Positions 1 to 9,492 of a stretch of 64,000 nucleotides of DNA are shown here, in pieces. Within the stretch, counting starts at the first letter, position 1. Each line of letters starts with the position of its first letter. The stretch is taken from the NCBI RefSeq assembly GCF_036898095.1, contig NC_090767.1, forward strand, positions 37,073,299 to 37,137,298, written 5' to 3'. The position numbers were made by a program, and so were the translations under genes. This DNA comes from Palaemon carinicauda (taxonomy: Eukaryota; Arthropoda; Malacostraca; Decapoda; Palaemonidae). The notes beneath the pieces were generated by a model that was not told the origin of the DNA, made no database searches, and saw nothing but the letters and a program-made list of their open reading frames with translations.

Positions 1-2
1 AA

Positions 3-1373
3 TGTTTCAAGTGCTCATTTGTAACATCTTCTTCAAATAATTACAAATTTACCTCGTTAGTGAGTGACACGCCTGAATGCAATATGTGTTATATGCAAGG
101 GAATGACGGGAAAAACGTCACAATCGACTTAGATGAAAATTTGGGCGAGATTTTGGAATGCCATTTAGGGGAGAGTTTAAGCGGTGCTGCGGAGGAGAGC
201 ATTGAAAAAATAAAGCTCTTAAGACAGGAGGCAAATCAGAAAGCAAATGAAAAGGAAAGAAATGAGAAGAGGAAGAAGATTAAAAAGAAAGAAGAAAAGT
301 TTAATAAAAAGATTGTGAAGGACAATGGAAATAAGGAAAATAAGAACGATAAAATTAAAAAGGAGAATAACAAAAAGGAGGAGATGAATAGAAATCCAGA
401 GGAAAAATTTCATAAAAAAGAAGAGGAGGAATTTAATAAAAAGAATGCAAAGGACCACAGTAATAAAAAGAATAAGAACAATACAATTAAAAAGGTGAAA
501 AAGAATCAAGAGAAGGAGAAAGGAAAGAAGATTAAGAAGAAAAATAAGAATCCGGAAGAGAGGGAGAATCGGAAGGAAAAAACGACCACCACTCGTATTG
601 AAGAACTAGAGAGGGAAATAGCAGAATTGAGAAGAGAAAAGGAGGATCTGCAGGAGGAAAATAGATATTTAAAGGATTGTCTCAGGAGACAAGACAGACA
701 CAAGCGTAAAGAATTGTGGAAAAATAGAAAGGAAATCAAACCACTCAAGAAGGACCTTCTAAGAGAAGAGCAAATCAATGATCTTTTGATGAGGCTATTT
801 ACACAGGCGGAGAGGATCAAAGAAAAGAAGGAGCATATTCAGAAAAGACGGATTTACAATTGGGAGGGCATTGACCGAACTTCGAAAAGCTCTCCAGAAA
901 AGACCAAAACACACCAGTTAACCAATGATTTTTATTACGCATACGAATTTGATGTAGATATGAAAAAATACGATGGTGAAAATGAAATTATTAGATGTGA
1001 ATGTCGTCATCATGATAAAAGTGAAAGTCGTAGATTTGAATATATTTCGGTGTCTCAACGCTCAGCGAGGAAGAGTAAGCACCCCGTCGAAGTGTTCCGT
1101 GTTAGGTTAGGCTGCGGAAGGTGTTTTTTGCTTCGGATTTTCAACCGAATCGATGCTATCAGGAAGTTCATCAAAAGTCGGCCAATCTCCATCATTTGTG
1201 GACCTAAATTTGTTATTGTGCCTTTGGATAAGGAGGAGGAGGAGAAAGAGAGAATAGAGAGGAGACCCAGAAAAAGGAATATCAAGAATCAGAAGGAAGA
1301 GATGGAGAATGGAAAGAAGAAGATTAAGAAAAATAAGAATCAGGAGGAAAAGAAGAAAGGAAAGAAGATTTAG
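3..1373 (+). CDS. Lys/Glu-rich coiled-coil protein, 5' end outside window
   Basis: I do not recognise this protein. The frame is already open at base 3 and runs to a TAG at 1371-1373, so the true start or upstream exon is probably left of the window. No ATG occurs before the Met in ECNMCYM. The N-terminal part has paired cysteines (CFKC, ECNMC). Next comes a very Lys/Glu/Asn-rich segment, then a heptad-like coiled coil (TTRIEELEREIAELRREKED, about bases 590-840). A compact part follows (about 900-1230) with Cys/His pairs such as CECRHH and LGCGRC, then a Lys-rich repeat tail. The + strand is purine-rich, which by itself makes stops rare, so the open length alone is weak evidence for a gene. 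Cys/hydrophobic patterning in the 900-1230 part is better evidence. It could be a real exon or a decayed gene. Confidence 0.45.
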   Translation, partial: CFKCSFVTSSSNNYKFTSLVSDTPECNMCYMQGNDGKNVTIDLDENLGEILECHLGESLSGAAEESIEKIKLLRQEANQKANEKERNEKRKKIKKKEEKFNKKIVKDNGNKENKNDKIKKENNKKEEMNRNPEEKFHKKEEEEFNKKNAKDHSNKKNKNNTIKKVKKNQEKEKGKKIKKKNKNPEERENRKEKTTTTRIEELEREIAELRREKEDLQEENRYLKDCLRRQDRHKRKELWKNRKEIKPLKKDLLREEQINDLLMRLFTQAERIKEKKEHIQKRRIYNWEGIDRTSKSSPEKTKTHQLTNDFYYAYEFDVDMKKYDGENEIIRCECRHHDKSESRRFEYISVSQRSARKSKHPVEVFRVRLGCGRCFLLRIFNRIDAIRKFIKSRPISIICGPKFVIVPLDKEEEEKERIERRPRKRNIKNQKEEMENGKKKIKKNKNQEEKKKGKKI

Positions 1374-1512
1374 AAAAATAAGAATCAGGAGGAAAAGAAG
1401 AAAGGAAAGAAGATTAAGAAAAATAAGAATCAGGAGGAAAAGAAGAAAGGAAAGAAGAAAATTAAGAAAAAAAAAGAATCAGGAGGAAAAGAAGAAAGGA
1501 AAGAAGAAATTA
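1312..1512 (+). repeat. 45-bp coding minisatellite (GKKIKKNKNQEEKKK)
   Basis: About four tandem copies of a 45-bp, 15-codon unit. Because 45 is divisible by 3 the frame is kept. One copy reads ATT TAG where the others read ATT AAG, a single A-to-T change creating the stop at 1371. In the fourth copy an indel shifts the register for about 40 bases, and the original register is recovered afterwards without a stop. Confidence 0.85.
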
Positions 1513-1979
1513 AGATAAAATACAAGAATCAGGAGGAAGAGGTGGAGAACGAAAAAGAGGAGACTCAGAAACAAGAGAATAGCAAGAATCAGAAGGAGAA
1601 AATCAACACCACTCGTATTGAGGAACTAGAGAGGGACATAGCAGAATTAAGAAGAGGAAATAAGGATATGCGGGAGAAAAATATACAGTATATCGGTCTC
1701 AGGAGACTTGACAGACACGTCTATACAAAATTGTGGAAAAAGAACAAGAAAATCAAAACACTTAAGGCGGAGATTCTAAGAGCACAGCAAATCAATAATC
1801 TTTTGATAGGGCAATATTTACAGGAGAAGGGGAACAAGGGAAAGAAGGAGAAAAAAGGAGATAACTGCAACAAAAATCAAATGAAGAGGAAAAAAGAAAA
1901 AAAAGAGCATGTTCATAAAGTACATAACAAGAAGAATCAGATAGATAGGGAGAATGGAATAATTTACAAGATGGAGTAA
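1374..1979 (+). pseudogene. In-frame continuation with duplicated coiled-coil module
   Basis: After the TAG at 1371-1373 the same frame stays open for 201 sense codons to a TAA at 1977-1979. It contains a second copy of the coiled-coil module (TTRIEELERDIAELRRGNKD). The shared string ending in CACTCGTATTG recurs exactly 1,020 bases downstream (ends at 600 and 1620), so the module was duplicated. The compact Cys/His part of the upstream copy is not repeated. The final codons run into the middle of the 267/287-bp repeat array (AATAATTTACAAGATGG...), so the original C terminus seems replaced by repeat DNA. Either the TAG is a nonsense mutation in one long frame, or this half was never translated. 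Confidence 0.35.
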
Positions 1980-3215
1980 GCAGAAGGAAGAAGTCTCACT
2001 TATTCCAGTATGCAGTGTTCTTTGATAAAGATTCACCTGTACTGTTTCTTTATCAAGTGGACCAATGCAGAAAAAATAAGTGTGACCTCTTTTAGTATAC
2101 TCCCCTAAAATAGATTACAATGTACTGGAATACTGGAAGAAAAGTTTTTGGGTTTGTTTTTGTTCCTATGAACCTTCTGGATCAAGAGAGTGCCAAGTGC
2201 ATTCCAGCCTTCCAGGTAAAAGTGAATAATTTACAAGATGAACTAAGCAGAGGGAAGAAGTCAGACTTGTTCCAGTATGCAGTGTTCCATAATAAAGATT
2301 CACTTGTACAGTATCTTTATCATGTGGACAAATGCAGAAAAAATAAGTGAGACCTCTTTTAGTACGCTCCCCTGAAGGAGATTCCAATGTACCGGAATCC
2401 TGGAAGAAAAGTTTTTTGGCTTGTTATGGTACCTATAAACCTTCTGGATCAAAAGCCATTGAGAGAAAAGTTCTCAATGCCAAGTGTATTCCAGCCTTCC
2501 AGGTAAAAGCAAAAAATCCAAAAGATGGACTCAGTGGAGGGAAGAAGTCTCACAAGTTCCAGTATGTAGTGTTCCTTGATAAAGATTCACCTGTACTGTT
2601 TCTTTATAATGTGGACAAATGCAGAAAAAAATAAGTGTGACCTCTTTTAATACGCTCCCCTGAAGGAGATTCTAATGTAATGGAATACTGGAAGAAAAGT
2701 TTTTAAGTTTGTTATTATACCTATGAACCTTCTGGATCAAGAGAGTGCCAAGTCCATTCCAGCCTTCCAGGTAAAAATGAATAATTTACAATATGTACTC
2801 AGCAGAGGGAAGAAGTCAGACTTGTTCCAGTATGCAGTGTTCCATAATAAAGATTCACTTGTAATGTTTCTTTATCATGTGGACAAATGCAGAAAAAAGA
2901 AGTGTGACCTCTTTTAGTACGCTTCCCTGAAGGAGATTCTAATGTACCGCAATACTGGAAGAAAAGTTTTTTGGCTTTTTATGGTACCTTTTAACCTTCT
3001 GGATCAAAAGCCATTGCGAGACAAGTTCTCAATGCCAAGTGTATTCCATCCTACCAGGTAAAAGGGAATAATCTATAACATGGACTCAGCAGAGGAAAGA
3101 ATCTCACTTGTTCCAGTATGCAGTGTTCCGTGATAAAGATTCACTTGTACTGTTTATTTATCATGTGGACAAATGCAGAAAAAATAAGTGTGACCTCCTT
3201 CAGTACGCTCCCCTC
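1950..3215 (+). repeat. Alternating 267/287-bp tandem repeat array
   Basis: The phrase AAG-TGTGACCTCTTTTAGTA (with small variants) ends each unit. Counting from the base after AAG it falls at 2081, 2348, 2636, 2903 and 3189, spacings of 267, 288, 267 and 286. Long units carry an extra ~20 bp with AAAGCCATTGAGAG and TTCTCAATGCC, so the real period is an A-B dimer of about 554 bp. Units contain short frames of 64-95 codons with similar peptides (DSLV-FLYHVDKCRK), and each has CCAGGTAAAA, which resembles a splice donor. It is probably a satellite, although tandem duplication of an old exon is possible. Confidence 0.85.
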
Positions 3216-3332
3216 AACAAATGAGTTGTAATCAGAGATAGATCAAAGGTAGTACTCTCTAGCCAATCAAAGGTTCCAATAACTTTCACTGTTGACTCAC
3301 AACTTGGTGATCCTACTACCTATCTTTACTTA

Positions 3333-3507
<175 letters not shown>

Positions 3508-3518
3508 TATATTAATAT

Positions 3519-3660
3519 TGTTACGCCCAGTGTAGGCCGTAGTTCTGGTTCTTTAAACTTTGATTTTTTAAAGGAATCGTAGGCAGTACATTATTTATGT
3601 AACACGGTGAACTGAGGAAAGACAGAACAAAAACACTGGAAAAATCTAACAATATTTATT
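3519..3660 (-). mobile_element. Possible 3' end of a minus-strand LTR
   Basis: Read on the minus strand, a polyadenylation signal AATAAA (complement of 3655-3660) is followed about 140 bases later by an end reading CTGGGCGTAACA, next to the (TA)n tract. TGT...ACA termini and an internal AATAAA are what one expects of a Ty3/Gypsy-type LTR. No second LTR, primer-binding site or pol sequence was identified nearby, so this is tentative. Confidence 0.25.
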
Positions 3661-5263
3661 ACAATACACTTAAATAAATTCAACCTTGCACCAGGAGTAA
3701 CAAAAAGCTCCTAAGACAAACAACAATGAGTAAACAAAAATGTCCTGGAGGACTAATATACAGAGTCCTCTAAATACACAAGGTTGACCTATATCTAATA
3801 ATCTTAACCCTAACATAGAAAAACTAAACAGATCAAAAGTATGGCTCATATATTAAGACGGGCCCACAAATATCAACAAACCACTACCCTATTACTAAAC
3901 AGATAGGAATAAGGAAGACAGGAGAAATTAAAAGGCAGAAAACCTTAAAATTACCTACCTACACACAAACGTTTAAAGCTAAACCAAATACCAAATAATA
4001 AAACATAACACAAGGCAGCATACAAATACACATGCTACATACTAAATGCATAAATACTTAAATACCTTCACAAAAGAATTATGCAGAGTCATAATTTATA
4101 GATACATGTAAATAACCCAACACTGTATTAACTATCTGTGAAATAACTCAACAGTACTTATCCATACATGGATTAGACGACAGAGAGGGGACGAACGTTC
4201 ATCAGCATCAGAGGGAGTATCATTAACACCAGGAAAAGATCGTAACTTTACCTGGGTAATAACTCCCTACGTTCCCCCTCACGGACCCTTGGTCCACAGA
4301 CGAGCAGCGTAATAGAAGTGATGATGCTCTTGGATCACGGCAATAGTACCTCCAACAGTGCCGGGACGGAACGACGGCACCGTCTTCCCGCAGGATCCTC
4401 AGGCGGGGAAAATAACGCCTAGTGAAGGTTGCAAGTGACACATACACTTGCAGGACGTAACAAGCGAGGTGGCTATCGCAGGTGACAAAACCCCTGCATA
4501 CGTGGTCCGTGATCCAAAGAAGTGTACAATTTACCGCGGGTGGCTCAAAGACACCAGCGAAATAATCCTCCAAAGGAAACTATTCCTTATGAAGGAATAA
4601 AAGGCGTCTACCAAGGGCTGCTGAATTAGTATACACGTCTGTGCTCAAGGTACGGTCCGAACTGAACATTCCAGGCAGCAGTAGTCTCGTCCACGGCTCT
4701 CACTAAACACCAAACACTCGGAAAAAAAAAATAAACAAAAGAGCTAATGGCAATTCACTAATTAACGACGGAGGAGGAGCGAAGGTTATCACCGAACTCT
4801 TATGAAAAGGGCAGTTAACATTTACTCCTGCCGAAGACCGAATTTATTTATAAACAATTAAATAACCTACTTTAACATAACATATATACATACATACATG
4901 CATATTGATATAAAGTAATTTACACCAATAACTTTATGTCAAAAGAATATTGTGAATTTCCCATCTTATGAATTACGTTAGACAAATTAAATGTATTTGT
5001 TCTTCCCAATACTCAGCTTAGGTCTTACACTTCGTTAAGCCAATCGTATATATTTCAGTTCTTGGTTTTATCAACTTCAGTTTCAGTAGTAATTAAGAGA
5101 AATCTCAAGTGGGAACAAAATTAATTTTTAAAAAATTAGGTTTCAGTGTTTCAGAATTAGTTATCGTTTTATATGCTTCAATCTATTGTCCACTATGAGC
5201 CTATTGCATCTTTTTTTTCATTTAACAATTTAAGAAAAATAAATAACTTGACGATTTAAATGC
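3661..5263. other. No recognisable gene; locally GC-richer 4.18-4.7 kb
   Basis: AT-rich sequence without a gene I can support. The stretch from about 4,180 to 4,700 is clearly richer in G+C and CpG than its surroundings and has a 116-codon minus-strand frame (4223-4573) with no recognisable motif. It may be part of an old LTR element or a CpG-richer regulatory or exonic remnant. Right of 5,263 the first 11.5-kb unit begins. Confidence 0.5.
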
Positions 5264-5539
5264 ATTTTGTTGAGAAAGATACTTTCTTTAAGAACGTAAA
5301 AATCTTTAATGAAGAAATAAATTGCTATATAATACACACTGACAGAATCCATCGCATAGTAACCTTCATTAGCAATACCAAGAAGGAATATCACTCCTTC
5401 CACTCTCCTTGAGGGATACACCAGCCATCCATTGAGATACTATCGCTTGAGTGTTATTTTGTCCTTTCACTGGCTAGACAATACTACATAGGATCCTTCT
5501 CTCTAGTTACGGTTCACTTTCCCTTTGCCTACACACACA

Positions 5540-6044
5540 CACACACCGAATAGTCTGGGCCTATTCTTTAAAGATTCTCCTCTCTCCTCACACACCTGAC
5601 AACACTGAGATTACCAAATAATTCTTCTTCACCCAAGGGGTTAACTACTGCACTGTAATAATCCAGTGGCTACTTTCCTCTTGGTAAGGGTAGAAGAGAC
5701 ACTTTAACTATGGTAAGTAACTCTTCTAGGAGAAGGACACTCCAAAATCAAACCATTGTTCTCTAGTCTTGGGTAGTGCTATAGCCTCTGTACCATGGTC
5801 TTCTACTGTCTTGGGTTCGAGTTCTCTTGCTTGAGGGTACACTCGAGCAAACTATTCTATCTTATTACTCTTCCTCTTGTTTTTTAAAGTTTTCATAGTT
5901 TATATAGGAAATATTCATTCAAATGTTACAGTTCTTAAAATATTTTATTTTTCTTTGTTTCCTTTCCTCACTGGGCTATTTCCCCTGTTGGGGCTCTTGG
6001 GCTTATGGCATCTTGCTTTTCCATCTAGGCTTGTAGCTTAGCAA

Positions 6045-6103
<59 letters not shown>
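5540..6103 (+). mobile_element. SINE-like element with LINE 3' tail, copy 1
   Basis: A non-autonomous retroposon-like element. Its last ~90 bp, from CTCACTGGGCTATTTCCCC at 5967 to a 58-bp (TAA)n tail, match the 3' tails of the LINE copies at 60,151 and 63,054. Upstream, GGGTTCGAGTTCTC (about 5813-5826) resembles a Pol III B box (GGTTCGANTCC), preceded by a weak A-box-like stretch, which suggests a tRNA-type head. In copies 2-4 this reads GGTTAGA, so the B box is damaged. The 5' boundary is uncertain; related sequence may start near the (AC)n at 5520. Confidence 0.6.
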
Positions 6104-6105
<2 letters not shown>

Positions 6106-6207
6106 TACAACTACAGATTTCTAGCTAACAAACACTACTATAACCGGCTGAAATTTAGCGTTCGGAAACTTCATAACCTAGCAGAAATCGTTGAGGTAAA
6201 AAAAAAC

Positions 6208-6210
<3 letters not shown>

Positions 6211-6280
<70 letters not shown>
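6211..6280. repeat. (GA)n microsatellite, unit 1
   Basis: 70 bp of perfect AG dinucleotides following AAACCCG. The lengths in the four units are 70, 72, 74 and 72. Confidence 0.98.
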
Positions 6281-6282
<2 letters not shown>

Positions 6283-7779
6283 ATGGTAAGTTAAACCAAA
6301 GAATCCTTTGGTATTAAAATCCATTAAAGTTTCCGCTACAATCACGTGAGAGGAGATGAGATTAATATAATCACTGTAATTTAAATTTAATTATAGTAAA
6401 TTTCGTATATGACAGGATTCGAAACGAGGCAGTATATAAGATATCAATAAGAAATGCATTTCTCACGAAACAAAAGATGTGAATTTTTCTAAACTAACAA
6501 AAAAAGATTAAGGTAAATTCGAGAAATTGTAATGCTTTGGTAATATAATTGATATGAATAATAGCTAATACGGATGATCGATACTTAATAAATTATAAAC
6601 TGAATATTAAATCACTTAATAAAATAAAGATAATCACCAAGTTGATAAATGAAAAGTGTTTCGACTTAATACGATGGCTGAATCTTTGTCTTAATGATTT
6701 TCACATATAAAATAACCACAAAAACACAAGATTTCCTTCATCTTCCGAGAGAGGGCATGTTACGGGGGGGGGGGGGGGGGTGTTAGCGGTTTTCGTCCTC
6801 AATGACTCTTCTCCTCTCAAGAAAATAAAATTAACTATTACAAGTTTTGAATATACTGAAAAAAAATTTATACCAAAATAATAAATATTGATTGTAATAG
6901 TTTTCAAACCTACATCCCAATAAACATGAATGAAAACTCGAGTTAGCGACCTAGTTGCGTCAGCGGACTGTTATTTGTCTCTCAGCGCTCAGATATATAA
7001 TATAAAATACGTGGATATCATATCAGAAAAATTGCCTTTATAAATAAATATAATGTATGAATATTCTGTTATGACTCTTGTGATTAGCTGCGTTATCAAC
7101 ATTAGTGATTAATGCAACTATCTATTACAATTGCCCCAAGTACAGAGCTTAGAAGTTACAAAACATGATAAGAGGCGGAACATTGATAAAACATCTTCTA
7201 CCTCGACTGATGATTAAAGGCTATCCATAAGAAGTCGAAGAATCTTTTCTTTTTTCCCCCAAAGTTTTCGGATTTGACAGTGCTGACTGTGCTACACGTA
7301 GGTCATGTAAGCCACTGGGGTTTTCCGTACGTGGAGCGAAAGTATACAACAAATAATGTAAACTAATAAACCGATTGATATAAGATATAATCTTCATAAA
7401 TATAGGAGTTTATTCATGCGTTAATAAACAAAACATCTTTGACGTTCATGATAAAATAAAAAGGTTATAACGATTCAATTGTGAACCTACTAATTTATAA
7501 AATTTATGCCGATTTCTTTTTTATAGAAATACTATATATTGTTGAAACTTACGATTATAAAATAAATATTTTTCTAATCGTAAAACTTTGTACAGAAATC
7601 ATATCTAGGAATGACTGACTTGCAAGTTACAATGAAACGCATCCTACAGAATTTCGGTTAGAATTAGTTTTCCTTAACCCGGTAGGAGCTGAAGTGCGAA
7701 TTAGAAAGACATCAAACCACCTAACCAATTCATAAATTTCGTCTAAAATGAAGTATATAATAAAAAAAAAATAGCAGCA

Positions 7780-8142
7780 AATTTCGCTACAAGAATTTGC
7801 CACCAATTGCGTACCTGGGTTGTACCAAAATGTTTTTATTTTTTTAATGATCAAATTGTATTTCTTTTCTGCTGAAGCATAAACTCTGCCCAACAGCTTT
7901 TGGCCGAGTATAGTTATTAAGTCAAATTTGATCTGTTACCCTTCCAAAGATGATAAGCCTTCTTTTTCCTCAATTAAAAGAGTCTATAATCATCATTGAA
8001 CCAGGGTTTATTTTTTTTTTCGCTCAGTATTTCAACACACAAGAAAGGATACGCCTATCTATTCTGTTGACCAAACTCTCATTCAAGAGAACAACAGGGT
8101 CAACACTTTCAAACAACTGTGCCCAATTCAAATGCAAAAGAT
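7780..8142 (-). mobile_element. Antisense relic of the LINE linker region, unit 1
   Basis: The reverse complement aligns with about 57,237-57,590 of the LINE further right, which lies between the endonuclease and RT domains. Shared landmarks are GATCTGTTACCCTTC, the peptide RVYASAEKKYNL (RVYASTEKEYNL in the LINE), CAATCATCATTGAACCA and GGATACGCCTATC. Similarity fades on both sides. It is an internal fragment with no 3' tail, so it was cut out by later rearrangement rather than inserted as a 5'-truncated copy. Confidence 0.8.
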
Positions 8143-8988
8143 CACAAGGGAGGGGTAAGGTTAATAGAAAGGAAGAGAATTATTAAAGGAGAAATGGGGT
8201 TATGGTGGTATGCGGTTACTGATACTCCAATAAAAATTACTCTTTTTAGATATAGATGGTTGGTGAAGTGGTTTATAGTTCATAGAATTAAACAAATGAA
8301 AAAGAGTGTGGGTGTATTGGATTTCTTCCCAGCAGACATATTGCACTATGTTCATGCAAAATGCGAAAAAAAGGATGTCTTTGCGAAATAGTGGTATATC
8401 AATATCATCTCCACTACGGACGACGCGTATTCGGAAATTGACGAAATTTTTACTGCAAGGCGTCTCACTTGTTTATAACCAAGATTTTCGGTTCACATAT
8501 ACCTTCAGAGGACATTTCTTTATTCGGAATTATTTATGATAACAATCTTTTTAGTCTTAGTAATTTACTAATAACTCTTTCCTTACGCCAAAGTGCTTGT
8601 TGTTTAACAAAATTTTACATGATAGGAATTCCACATAAAATTTTATTCATATATCTCCAACTATACATCCACAATCATTTAGTATCATTCCTTAAACCTA
8701 CTTCATTTGTTTTATGTTCAAAGGTTCCAATCACTCGTTCGTTGTTTTCTCTTCAAACAACTTGAATAACCCAAGAGCCTTGATTTTCATTCGAAATAAA
8801 AACTAATCATAAACCGAAAATACCAAGAAATAAAAAAGATTTTAAAATAGGTCCTAACCTCTTCAATCATGAGATACGTGAAAGCCTTCAATAGAAACTA
8901 GAGCTGAATTGGAGGAAAACCTATAAAACGAATTGGTAATTATCATCGAATGTGCTGTTATGAAAAGGGGAAAATTCTGTGAAAATAA

Positions 8989-9334
<346 letters not shown>

Positions 9335-9492
9335 CACGAATGTGAAAATCATTTTATCATAACAAAAGTAGAATAGGCCCTTGACAATTGTGTAAAAACT
9401 AGATAACATTTTAAAACAATATCTCGACCATTTTCTTTTGAACTACTGACATGAAGCAATAGATCCAATCTGAATTGACAACTACTGATCAT

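Noticed and set aside
506..820. Minus-strand frames opposite the coiled-coil coding region
   Set aside because: They are Leu/Phe/Ser-rich mirrors of the purine-rich + strand with no independent support.
4223..4573. 116-codon minus-strand frame
   Set aside because: No recognisable domain, no homologous frame in the window, and it lies in the GC-richer patch where long frames arise by chance.
7950..8186. Frames of 60-120 codons conserved in all four units (for example 7950, 8119, 8306, 8469, 9570, 14555, 15349)
   Set aside because: Conservation only reflects recent duplication of the whole unit. The frames overlap each other, some lie in the LINE relic, and none has recognisable motifs or better conservation than flanking DNA.
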